This document shows positions 33,661 to 42,193 of a stretch of DNA of 64,000 bases, piece after piece. The stretch covers positions 1-64,000 of the forward strand of contig CASDZK010000025.1 in the NCBI GenBank assembly GCA_949286165.1, in the 5' to 3' direction. Below the pieces are notes generated by a model. It was not told the DNA's origin and searched no databases. It worked only from the letters and a program-made list of their open reading frames with translations. Position 1 is the first letter of the stretch. Each line of letters begins with the position of its first letter. The stretch comes from an uncultured Alistipes sp. Lineage in GTDB: Bacteria > Bacteroidota > Bacteroidia > Bacteroidales > Rikenellaceae. A program made the position numbers and the translations under genes.

Positions 33661-36420
33661 TTATCTTATTATGATTTGCGCGGCATCCGGCTTTTCAATC
33701 GTACAAGAGGCTGTGTAATCGGTAAATGCGTAAATCGTCGTCAGCGATTCGTTTTCGGTACAGTAAAGCTCCAATAATTTTATGTTGCGGCTGATGTCGA
33801 TCATCGTCAGTTGATTGTAACGGCAAAAGATTCGTTCCAATGCCGTATTGGAAGAAAAGTCCAGATCGGTCAGATTATTGGAATCGCATATAAAGTCTTT
33901 CAACGAAGCACAGCCGCTTATGTCCAGTGCTGATAATTCATTGTTCCCGCAATACAGTTGCCATAGGTTGGTTAATCCGTCGATATTGAGAGAAGTCAGT
34001 TGGTTGTTATGACAGCTTAAAGATTCTAACGCTATATTGTCGCTTGCATCTAATGCCGTCAATCGGTTTGCATCGCAATCTAAGTGAGTTAAAGCTGTAT
34101 TGTGCGTTACATCCAATGCTGCCAGTTGGTTGTTGTAACAACTTAGGGATTGCAGCGCCGTGTTACGGGTTACGTCTAATACGGACAGTTGATTTTCTCC
34201 GCAGTTCAAGGTTTGTAACGCTGTATTTGCGGTCGTATTCAGAACCGATAATTGATTACTGTTACAGAATAGTCTTTGCAGAACGACATTTCCGCTTATG
34301 TCGAGTGCCGTAAGAAAGTTCGCAGAACAGTCCAATTCCTGCAAAACCGTATTTCTGCTTATATCGAGCGAGGTTAATTGGTTTTGGGAACAGTTCAGAT
34401 AGGTCAATTTCGTATTTTGAGAAACATTCAATGCTGTCAGTTTGTTTTTGGAACACGTCAGGCTTTCCAAATTCACGAACTTCTCTATACCCTCCATGGA
34501 AGTCAGGTTTTGACCGGAACAATCTATCGAGGTTATCATGGAGGCTTCCGACTCGGAAATGACTCCGTCGCTGTTCAGGTCGAAATTCGCAAGAGCGTAT
34601 TCTTCAAAGGTGTTACCTGTAATTCCGCTTGATTTGACGACGATTTCCGCTTCGGGCGGTACGGATAAGGTGGTGCAGGTCGTCTCGTAATTTTCAGGCA
34701 TGTAAATCGTGGTTAGCGGATTGTCGTAACAATATAAAGAGTTCAGATTTTTGTGCATGCTGACATCCAGTGTCGTCAATTGGCAATTGATACAGTCTAA
34801 GTAGGTCAAGGCCGTTTGGCTTACGTCGAGACTGGATAAAGGATTTCCTTCGCAATTTAAGTATGTCAATTGAGTATTTCGGCTTACATCCAATGCGGTT
34901 AGTCTATTGTTTCTGCAATCTAAATGATTCAATGCCGTATTTTGACTGATATCCAATGAACTCAAATTGTTGTCTCCGAAACCTAACTCTTCCAGAGCGG
35001 TATTTTGCCTTATATCTAAAACGGTTAATTGGTTGCTATAACATTGTAGGGTATTAAGCATTGTATTTTTACTTACATCCAAAACCGTTATTAAATTGTT
35101 GCCGCAATACAAAATCCTTAAATTTAAATTCTTGCTGACATCTAACACGGGTAGCTGATTGTCTGATACATATAAATAGTCCAACTCGGCAAGTTCGCCG
35201 ACATCTAAGGAAGTCAGCCGGTTATTATGGCACCACAATGTCCTTAATTGAGTATTTTTGCTGACATCGATAGCCGTTAATCGGTTGTTTTCGCATTGAA
35301 GCGACCTTAAATTCGTAAACCGTTCTATCCCGTCCAACGAAACAAGTCCTTGATTGGAACAATCGATTTCGGTTACGCCGGCGGTTTCTTCGTCGGAAAT
35401 AACGCCGTCGCCATCGGTGTCGAAATTTTCCTTGCAAAAGTCTTCGAAGGTCTTATCCACGGAGCCGTCTGCATTTACTTTCATGCTGACCGGTATTTCC
35501 AGATCACCTAAGCCGGTACGCAGTATCGCCGTGCATTTGTATTCTCCTGCCGATAAACCGGTACGGTCGGCGATAAAGCCGACGGTTACCTCCGTAGAAG
35601 GGGTTTCGGCATTATACGCAGGCAAAATGCCCATCGGTTTGGAGAAGGAGAGCCATCCGGCGTTTTCTTCTTTGACGAATAGCTCGTAATTGCTGCTGCC
35701 GTTGTAAGAGCGGATTTTGATGTCTTTCCGATAGGCGGACGACAGAATTACCTCTTCGGGATCAACGGCAATACGGGTTTTACCTTCCTCTATCTCTACC
35801 TCCTGATTGACGGTAACGTAAATGGGTAGGGAACCTCCGCCGTCGCTGATGGTAATGATGCCGCTGGCCGGCCCGGACACTTTATCGCGCAATACGGTAA
35901 CCACTACTTCGGTGGTTTTCCCGGTTTCCGTGGTGCCGGAGAGCGGAGAAACGGTAATCCAGCTTACATCGCCGGCCGAAATGCGCCAGTCTATGCTGCC
36001 GGTAATGCCGGCGTTGCCTACGCTGAACGATAGCGTATTCCAGTTTTTGCCGAAATTCAGCGAATTGTTCGACAGTTCCAGCAGGGAGGACGCTTTTTGC
36101 AGGACCATATCGCCCGATGCCTGTTGCCCGGCGGTAACGGAGATTTGTTTCGTATTGCTTTCGTATTCGTTTTTCGTAACCTGTACCGTATATTGTCCCG
36201 GTTGCAACGCTGAAAATTCGTAACGGCCGTCCGTTCCCGTAACGGTCGATTTCCCGCCGGGGTTCAGCGATACATTGGCCGATTTTACCGGTTCTCCGTT
36301 ATCGGCGTCGGTAATGATGCCGTATATGCTTCCGGTAGTCTCTTCCGCATCTTTGGCGCAACTCGCGATCATCGTCACTGTTGCTAGAAACAGGCATAGC
36401 GAGGTTAATATTCGTTTCAT
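33661..36420 (-). CDS. CarboxypepD_reg/BACON lipoprotein with two EF-hand-LRR cassettes
   Basis: A 919-residue surface lipoprotein: lipobox MIASC (Cys21), CarboxypepD_reg domain (29-110), BACON-like domain (115-205), a second Ig/BACON-like domain (about 215-320), then two cassettes. Each cassette starts with a helix and a canonical EF-hand Ca2+ loop (DTDGDGVISDEE near 332; DLNSDGVISESE near 612), followed by a run of 21-residue leucine-rich repeats of the LTxLDVSxNTxLxxLxC type, about 10 in the first and 12 in the second, and a closing strand block (LTTIYMPENY; LTTIYAFTDY). BspA-like LRRs mediate adhesion in other Bacteroidetes. It sits 13 bp after the 293-residue gene and 24 bp before its paralogue. 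The repeat DNA is visibly more AT-rich than its flanks. Function: probably binding or adhesion, partner unknown. Confidence 0.85.
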   Translation of the reverse strand: MKRILTSLCLFLATVTMIASCAKDAEETTGSIYGIITDADNGEPVKSANVSLNPGGKSTVTGTDGRYEFSALQPGQYTVQVTKNEYESNTKQISVTAGQQASGDMVLQKASSLLELSNNSLNFGKNWNTLSFSVGNAGITGSIDWRISAGDVSWITVSPLSGTTETGKTTEVVVTVLRDKVSGPASGIITISDGGGSLPIYVTVNQEVEIEEGKTRIAVDPEEVILSSAYRKDIKIRSYNGSSNYELFVKEENAGWLSFSKPMGILPAYNAETPSTEVTVGFIADRTGLSAGEYKCTAILRTGLGDLEIPVSMKVNADGSVDKTFEDFCKENFDTDGDGVISDEETAGVTEIDCSNQGLVSLDGIERFTNLRSLQCENNRLTAIDVSKNTQLRTLWCHNNRLTSLDVGELAELDYLYVSDNQLPVLDVSKNLNLRILYCGNNLITVLDVSKNTMLNTLQCYSNQLTVLDIRQNTALEELGFGDNNLSSLDISQNTALNHLDCRNNRLTALDVSRNTQLTYLNCEGNPLSSLDVSQTALTYLDCINCQLTTLDVSMHKNLNSLYCYDNPLTTIYMPENYETTCTTLSVPPEAEIVVKSSGITGNTFEEYALANFDLNSDGVISESEASMITSIDCSGQNLTSMEGIEKFVNLESLTCSKNKLTALNVSQNTKLTYLNCSQNQLTSLDISRNTVLQELDCSANFLTALDISGNVVLQRLFCNSNQLSVLNTTANTALQTLNCGENQLSVLDVTRNTALQSLSCYNNQLAALDVTHNTALTHLDCDANRLTALDASDNIALESLSCHNNQLTSLNIDGLTNLWQLYCGNNELSALDISGCASLKDFICDSNNLTDLDFSSNTALERIFCRYNQLTMIDISRNIKLLELYCTENESLTTIYAFTDYTASCTIEKPDAAQIIIR

Positions 36421-36433
36421 TTTTTTGTTCTTC

Positions 36434-37315
36434 CTATTTTGAATTGAATTTATAGGCCAGACCTACTCCGTTATAAAGCGGAGAAAACACGGGATACAGC
36501 GATAGGTTTTCCGGTTTCTTTTTTATGATGACCCGTTTGGCGCCGTTGGCTGCGATAGCGTCTATCAGGTTGTAAACGAACAAGGCTGCTGCTCCGCCGA
36601 TGCAGAGGTTGCGGATATTCTCGCAGTTATCGGCCTTGGTATTATAGGTTTGCATGTGATTGGGCTGTTCTTTCATCTTTTTCTTGTACGAGGCCCTCAG
36701 ATTCTCCGCTGCGATAATTCCGGCGATGCATGCGGCTTCTCCTCCCAGTATCAGGCTCCCTTTGAGGTAGTTGCCTTTATACATCTGCCCCCAACCGGGA
36801 ATGATGAGGGAACGGACGAATCCGCGGGCGCCGTAACGGGTAGTGAGGGAAATGTCGTCGCAGTGGGTGTCGCCTCCGTCTTTGTCGGCTACGGCGTAAA
36901 GTATGTTGCAACGGTAATGGCCGTCTTTGTAGGTCCAGTATTCGTCTATTTTACGGGAATCTATGCTGAATGTGCGTCCGTCTTCCTTATACTCGAAGAT
37001 GTATTGGGTCTGGATGTCCGCTTCTTCGTCGTCGCGCACCGTTTCTTGTCCGGAAAGGGTGCTGCTTACGGTAATTCCCCGGTTGTGTTCCAGGAAATCG
37101 GTAAGGTCCTTCATGCAGTTTTGGCGGGCTTCTCCCAGATTACGGCCTTCGCCGATGGTCCGTATCAAGGAGTATAGCGGAGTTTTCGCTTCGGGTAATC
37201 GTTGGGTCAGCCATTTGGGTTTTAGCGGATCGGACTTTTTTTGAGCCGACAAAGGCGTTGTTGCCGTGAAAATGAAAAGCAACAACGCCATTCCCCGTAT
37301 AATCATACGATTCAT
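36434..37315 (-). CDS. Exported DUF5683-like protein with N-terminal LPP20-like region
   Basis: A 293-residue exported protein. A signal segment (RGMALLLFIFTATTPLSA) is followed by a soluble region resembling the LPP20-type domain of the preceding gene (LIRTIGEGRNLGEARQNCMKD), then a C-terminal part with SLIIPGWGQMYKGNYLKGS and two hydrophobic stretches, typical of DUF5683-like Bacteroidetes proteins. The start could be 37315, or Met codons at 37306 or 37291; all keep a signal peptide. It lies 20 bp after the lipoprotein gene and 13 bp before the LRR gene. Function unknown. Confidence 0.65.
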   Translation of the reverse strand: MNRMIIRGMALLLFIFTATTPLSAQKKSDPLKPKWLTQRLPEAKTPLYSLIRTIGEGRNLGEARQNCMKDLTDFLEHNRGITVSSTLSGQETVRDDEEADIQTQYIFEYKEDGRTFSIDSRKIDEYWTYKDGHYRCNILYAVADKDGGDTHCDDISLTTRYGARGFVRSLIIPGWGQMYKGNYLKGSLILGGEAACIAGIIAAENLRASYKKKMKEQPNHMQTYNTKADNCENIRNLCIGGAAALFVYNLIDAIAANGAKRVIIKKKPENLSLYPVFSPLYNGVGLAYKFNSK

Positions 37316-37335
37316 GTATTATGAAAAAGTTTTGT

Positions 37336-37905
37336 TTATCGGTTTTCTCTTGATTCCTTGTATTTGGCCAGTTCGGCATCGAACTCCTTTTTGAACCTGG
37401 CTTCGTCGAAGTCGATGCGCAGTTTTTCGTCTTCCGATATTTCTTCGGCGATCTTGTCCCCTATGTTGCTTGAGATCTCTATGCAGACATGGGCTTCGTA
37501 CAGGTTGCGTTCGGGTATTTCATACACGTTGGAACAGATGACTCGGCTGTTTTTCAGTTCGTTATCGGCGATAACCAGTCCCAGCTGCTCCACCTTGCTT
37601 TTGTTTTCGATGGCAGTTTGCGTTTCGTATTGCTGGTCGTAAATTTTCGATCCGGCCTTTACTCCGGCCGCAATAATGCGGGAGAGTTCCATCCGCGCAT
37701 ATATGGCGGCCTGGTCCTTGGCGAACTGCATTTTATGGCTGGACGCCGTTCCGTAAGCCCGTTTTCCGGGCGCTTCGAGCGCCAATATTTCGCATTCGTC
37801 TTTTTCCACCGCTATTTTTTTGCTCGCACCGGTTTTCGACCCTGCGCACGATGAAATGATAATCGCGCTCCCCGCAATTATCAAGGTTGATAGGAATCTT
37901 TTCAT
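37336..37905 (-). CDS. LPP20-like lipoprotein
   Basis: A 189-residue lipoprotein with signal sequence and lipobox IISSC (Cys20). The mature part resembles the LPP20 family of outer-membrane lipoproteins (RAYGTASSHKMQFAKDQAAI, ELSRIIAAGVKAGSKIYDQQ), ending in a charged, probably coiled-coil tail (AEEISEDEKLRIDFDEARF). The start at 37905 (MKRFLST) is preferred over an upstream Met at 37926 because it begins the signal peptide. It is the first gene of the minus-strand block that continues to 30949. Its role is unknown; the shared LPP20-like fold with the next gene suggests the two proteins interact or arose by duplication. Confidence 0.7.
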   Translation of the reverse strand: MKRFLSTLIIAGSAIIISSCAGSKTGASKKIAVEKDECEILALEAPGKRAYGTASSHKMQFAKDQAAIYARMELSRIIAAGVKAGSKIYDQQYETQTAIENKSKVEQLGLVIADNELKNSRVICSNVYEIPERNLYEAHVCIEISSNIGDKIAEEISEDEKLRIDFDEARFKKEFDAELAKYKESRENR

Positions 37906-38323
37906 GATTGTCTGATTTTTTCCCAAATTTCTGTAAAAAGATTATGAAAAGGGTGTCAGTATATATTTTTTTATCAACAACTATAAGGTCGAATGATAAT
38001 TGTCGATAAACGAAAAATTGTATCGTAACGAATTGTTTTGGAAAGATATGGCTTTGTATATAATTGATAAATAACAGGTTGCTGCGGATGAGAGTAAAAC
38101 CTGTCCTGTCCCGGTCCGTGCGGTTCGAAAAGGAGCGGGCAGAACCGTTGCGGAGTTTCGTTTTTTCCGTTTGCATATTGCCGGAAGTGTCTGAATTTTT
38201 TGCTTTCGACGATCTTTCCGCGGATTGCGTGACCTCTCGATTTATTGTCGTATCTTTGCCGTTGAAAAGGCAATATCGGCTTTGACAAGTCGTTGTTTGG
38301 TATATCATTTATTGGATTCGGAT
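37906..38323. other. 418-bp AT-rich divergent intergenic region
   Basis: It lies between the LPP20-like lipoprotein (minus) and nadA (plus). The part 37920-38080 is markedly AT-rich. It carries the nadA -7 box (38251-38258). No promoter of consensus form was found for the minus-strand block, and no coding or RNA gene signal is seen. Confidence 0.5.
38251..38258 (+). promoter_or_regulatory. -7 element of nadA
   Basis: TATCTTTG, an exact match, 65 bp before the nadA start. The nearest TTG is 23 bp upstream, slightly too far, so only the -7 box is called. Confidence 0.45.
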
Positions 38324-39265
38324 ATGAATAATGACCAACTGAAGCAGGAAATTCTGAACCTGAAGAAAGAGAAGAACGCGGTTATATTATCTCACTATTA
38401 TACGACGGAAGAGGTGCAGGACGTGGCCGATTTTATCGGCGATTCTTTGGCGTTGTCGCGTCAGGCGCAACAGAGCACGGCCGATATTATCGTGTTTGCC
38501 GGCGTTCATTTTATGGCGGAAACGGCAAAAGTGCTGTCTCCGTCCAAAAAAGTGCTTTTGCCGGACATGGCGGCGGGATGTTCTTTGGCTGATTCCTGCC
38601 GGGCGGAGGATTTGGCCCGTTTTATCGCCGATCATCCCGGCCGTACCGTCGTTTCGTACGTCAATACCACGGTAGAGGTCAAGGCATTGACGGATATCGT
38701 TTGCACTTCCAGCAATGCGGTGGATATCGTGCGGTCGTTGCCGAAGGACGAAAAGATTATTTTCGGTCCGGACCGTAATCTGGGCAATTACGTCAAAAGC
38801 CTTACGGGACACGAGGATATGTTGGTATGGGACGGAGCGTGCCATGTACACGAACGGTTTTCGTTGGAACGTATTCTGGACTTGAAAAAGGAGTATCCGG
38901 ACGCCAAATTGCTGACGCATCCCGAATGTAAGGAACCGATTCGTCTGGTGTCCGATTTTATCGGTTCCACGGCCGCTTTGCTGCAATATGCCCGGACCGA
39001 TTCGGCCGACACTTATATCGTTGCTACGGAACCCGGAGTGCTGTATCAGATGCGCAGGTCCTGTCCCGGCAAACGGTTCATTCCGGCTCCTCCGTCCGAT
39101 ACCGCCTGCGCTTGCAACGATTGCAGCTATATGAAATTGGTTACGTTGGAAAAGATTTACCGGGTCCTGCGCGACGAATCCAATGAGATATTGTTGGATG
39201 AAGAGGTCCGGAAAAAGGCGGAAAAATCCATTTTGCGCATGCTCTCCTTTTCTGCGAAGGGTTGA
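38324..39265 (+). CDS. nadA: Quinolinate synthase NadA
   Basis: A 313-residue NadA, the [4Fe-4S] enzyme that condenses iminoaspartate with dihydroxyacetone phosphate to quinolinate in de novo NAD synthesis. The likely cluster cysteines are Cys86 (DMAAGCSLADSC), Cys173 (DGACHVHE) and one of the CACNDC group (262-267). Substrate-binding segments ILSHYYTTEEVQDVADFIGD and HPECKEPIRLVSDFIGST are conserved. The start at 38324 is chosen because NadA begins just before the KKEKNAVILSHYY block; the longer frame includes non-coding sequence. It is solitary: nadB and nadC are not adjacent. It ends before a hairpin shared with the convergent gene. Confidence 0.96.
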   Translation: MNNDQLKQEILNLKKEKNAVILSHYYTTEEVQDVADFIGDSLALSRQAQQSTADIIVFAGVHFMAETAKVLSPSKKVLLPDMAAGCSLADSCRAEDLARFIADHPGRTVVSYVNTTVEVKALTDIVCTSSNAVDIVRSLPKDEKIIFGPDRNLGNYVKSLTGHEDMLVWDGACHVHERFSLERILDLKKEYPDAKLLTHPECKEPIRLVSDFIGSTAALLQYARTDSADTYIVATEPGVLYQMRRSCPGKRFIPAPPSDTACACNDCSYMKLVTLEKIYRVLRDESNEILLDEEVRKKAEKSILRMLSFSAKG

Positions 39266-39382
39266 TTGCAATCTATGGAAATGTCGTAAAAGTCTTGTCC
39301 GTTGTACGCTTCTTCATTTTGTTGGAGATCGAAGTTTGTGCGTATTCTTTGGACCGTTTTCTGCTGAAAGACATGAAAAATA

Positions 39383-39414
39383 GGGACCGGCCGATGAGTG
39401 AAGCGGCCGGTCCC
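39383..39414 (-). terminator. Terminator between nadA and the MG2/plug gene
   Basis: Perfect 11-bp GC-rich arms (39383-39393, 39404-39414) with a 10-nt loop, followed on the minus strand by TATTTTTC. It best serves the minus-strand gene, whose stop is 27 bp away. Confidence 0.8.
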
Positions 39415-39441
39415 TTCGGTTCTGCGGTTTTCTTCATCGGT

Positions 39442-42072
39442 TCATAACCGGTCGGAATAGCGGTAAGGAGAACCGGTATCGCCGATGCCTTCGATGGTTA
39501 TGCGATAATTTTCAGGATGGTCGGATGCGTAAAATTCGAGTCGTATGTTGCCTGTCTCGTCGGTATCGACCGACGGGTTCCAATAGAGGGTGGACCGTTG
39601 GTCCGCAGCGGCCAGTTCTTTCTTTTCGGGCGTATCGTATGTCGGTTGGTAGAACTCTTTCGGCAAATGATACCCTAACCGTTTGAAGTAATGGAATCCG
39701 GGCGATTTTTCAGCGGTTTGTATATGACCTGCTTCCAGCGTGACCATGATGACCCCTCCCGATGTGTTGCGGCTGGTCATGAAAGAGGAGGTGGCCCCTT
39801 TCAGCACTTCGATCGCTTTTACGTGTCGGGCTTCTATGTCTTTTAATATGAGGGGATCGTCGCATTCCATGTTGTCGATCAGCAACAACGGAGTCTGGTT
39901 TCTGATTTTCAGCTCTCCGGTACCGGTTCCGAATACGCCCGGCAGCATGCATACCGCGTCGAAAGCGGTATTGATGCCGGGACGGAGGAATCTGTCCGGG
40001 GACATGATGTAGCTGGATATGCTGCTGTAATTCGTTTCCAGGCTTTCGTCCTTTTTCCCGGTAACCGTGATTTCGTTCAGTTCGTAAACGGGAACACCTC
40101 CGGTGTTGAAATAAATGTCGCGGACCAGGTCTGCATAGGTTTGCAACCGTGCCGTATCCGGTTCTTTGAAGAGATTTTTGTTTGGGATTTCCGGAAAGGT
40201 TTCCGGGTCCACCTCGACCGTTACCACGTCGGAGCCTTTCCGGGAACGGCCTTGGATCAGAAACAGGGTGGTGTCGCGGAACCCGATGCTGTCGATCAGA
40301 AAATATCCGTTTTCATCGGCCGAAACCTGGGCTACCGTGCTGTTGTCCAGAGTGGTCAGGCTTACGGAGGCGTTTTTGGCTCCGGTTTTCAACGGATTCA
40401 GGATGCGTCCGGAAATGGTTTGCCCGCCTTCCTTGTAATGGGATATGGCGGCGACAGGCATTTCCGATACGTTTTCTATCTTGAAACGCCGCCATCCGTG
40501 GGTAAGCATGACCAAATCGAGATGTCTGCGGGTAATGGCGTCGTCCGACCGGAAATAATAGGCCGGGTTTTCGATATAACCTTTCAGGTCCGACGTCAAT
40601 AACAGGTTGGAGACGATATTGTCGGCCATCGAATCCGTTTGCACCAGACGGTCGTCGGTAACGCTGACCGAGAAATTGCCTTGCAGCGGATAGCCCGTAC
40701 TGTCCGTCAAACGGAGGGTTACGGCGATTTTGTCCCGTTTTCGGTAAACCGGCTTGTCCGTGGATATTTTCCATTGTCCCGGTTGTTCCGGACGGAAAAA
40801 GACCAGTCGTTCCGCCAGGGGCATTCCCTCTTTGTCCAGCAGAATGAAATGGGCTATGCCTGCTTTGAACAGGGAGGAGGGGATGATGCCGGACCGGTTC
40901 CCTCCGGTTATCGCATGGGCGAAAATGATGTCGCCCCGGACGTGGGCCGCCAGATAAACCGTATCGGTTTCGGAAATGCCCGGCGCGGCGGTAACGGCGT
41001 AATGCACCCGGTCTTCCGCCTGCGTCAGGCGCAGGGCGTATGGCGTTTCGCTTGCCTGCGGCAGATCGAACGTTTTGGTTTGTCCGGAAGCGGAAACGGC
41101 CGTAGCCCGGTACGTTTCCCCTTTCCGTACTTTTAAGGCGAAAGAACCCATGCCGTCGTGCTCGCTTTTGAAACGGGTCAGCGTGTCTCCCCGGCTGTCG
41201 GTTACGTACCCTTCCGTTTCTATGGAGTATCCGTTGGCCTGTTGCCCTTTGAACGCGACGATCTGCGTGGCTCCGTCCGTCAGGTTGCCCCCTTCCGGAA
41301 AAAAGTCGAGATGGAAATCCGGTTCGAAGACCGGGAGGTAGAACGTGTATCGGGAATCGTAAAGGTCGCTGGTCAGGTGGAGATCGATGCGCGGGGAAAC
41401 GGCTGCCGTGTCCGTTGCCGGCAGGGAAAAGGATATTTCTCCCCGTTCGTCGGTCGTGTGGTTCCCGTATCTGGGATTTTTGTTTTGTTTGTTTGTGACG
41501 GTATGGTGGACTTTCGCCTTTTGCACGGGAGAACCGTCGGGAGCGGAGAACCGGACAATGGCCCGGCGGGAACCGTTCGCGTCCGTCCGGTAGGAAATTG
41601 CCGCTTTTACCTTTTCCAGGATGGAATTTTCGATGCGGATATTCTTCGTGAAGAAGAAATCAGGATCGCCGTTCCGCATCCATTCCGTATAGGCCCGGAC
41701 GACGTAGTCGCCTTTGTTCAGTTCCGGAGAGAGTACCAGGCTGCCCCGGAAGCCTGCGCTGTCTCGCCGTATTTTCTGCCGGACGAATACCGAATCCTTC
41801 CGGTCGGCCAGTTCAACGTAGATATAGTTGGTGGGTATATTTTCCGGAGAGTGCGTAACTGCATCTACCAGATAGCCTTTGAAATAGATGTTGTCTCCGG
41901 CGGCGTAGTAGGGTTTGTCCAGGTGCAGGTACAGCTTCTCCTGAGCCAGTAATTTCCATGCGCTGAAATATTCCAGTATTTTATCTTCGAAAGGTCGGTT
42001 GTCGGCGGGCAGGAATGCTGTCGAAAACAAAAGACTCGCTGCGGCGAACAGGATGCCTCGTATCGGTTTCAT
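39442..42072 (-). CDS. MG2-domain protein with TonB-receptor-type plug domain
   Basis: An 876-residue exported protein of a Bacteroidetes family that joins macroglobulin-like domains to a TonB plug without a beta-barrel. A signal peptide (cleaved near FLPADNRP) is followed by an MG2-type domain (about 45-150, LYLHLDKPYYAAGDNIYFKG), further Ig/MG-like domains, a CarboxypepD_reg-like segment (about 570-640, ISGRILNPLKTGAKNASV) and a plug-like domain (about 690-800, VCMLPGVFGTGTGELKIRN and AIEVLKGATSSF). The last about 75 residues are another beta domain ending YRYSDRL. Family members have no established function; docking to a receptor complex or a protease-trap-like role is speculation. It is monocistronic, ending at a terminator. 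Confidence 0.8.
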   Translation of the reverse strand: MKPIRGILFAAASLLFSTAFLPADNRPFEDKILEYFSAWKLLAQEKLYLHLDKPYYAAGDNIYFKGYLVDAVTHSPENIPTNYIYVELADRKDSVFVRQKIRRDSAGFRGSLVLSPELNKGDYVVRAYTEWMRNGDPDFFFTKNIRIENSILEKVKAAISYRTDANGSRRAIVRFSAPDGSPVQKAKVHHTVTNKQNKNPRYGNHTTDERGEISFSLPATDTAAVSPRIDLHLTSDLYDSRYTFYLPVFEPDFHLDFFPEGGNLTDGATQIVAFKGQQANGYSIETEGYVTDSRGDTLTRFKSEHDGMGSFALKVRKGETYRATAVSASGQTKTFDLPQASETPYALRLTQAEDRVHYAVTAAPGISETDTVYLAAHVRGDIIFAHAITGGNRSGIIPSSLFKAGIAHFILLDKEGMPLAERLVFFRPEQPGQWKISTDKPVYRKRDKIAVTLRLTDSTGYPLQGNFSVSVTDDRLVQTDSMADNIVSNLLLTSDLKGYIENPAYYFRSDDAITRRHLDLVMLTHGWRRFKIENVSEMPVAAISHYKEGGQTISGRILNPLKTGAKNASVSLTTLDNSTVAQVSADENGYFLIDSIGFRDTTLFLIQGRSRKGSDVVTVEVDPETFPEIPNKNLFKEPDTARLQTYADLVRDIYFNTGGVPVYELNEITVTGKKDESLETNYSSISSYIMSPDRFLRPGINTAFDAVCMLPGVFGTGTGELKIRNQTPLLLIDNMECDDPLILKDIEARHVKAIEVLKGATSSFMTSRNTSGGVIMVTLEAGHIQTAEKSPGFHYFKRLGYHLPKEFYQPTYDTPEKKELAAADQRSTLYWNPSVDTDETGNIRLEFYASDHPENYRITIEGIGDTGSPYRYSDRL

Positions 42073-42193
42073 GCGTGTCGAAATTTAAAGGTTCATGACT
42101 CAAAGGAAGCGGGTTTCGGCATATATCGGTTCGGAAAATAGATAAAAAAGGTATTTTCATAGACGAACGGCAACAGATTGTTGTATCGAATAT

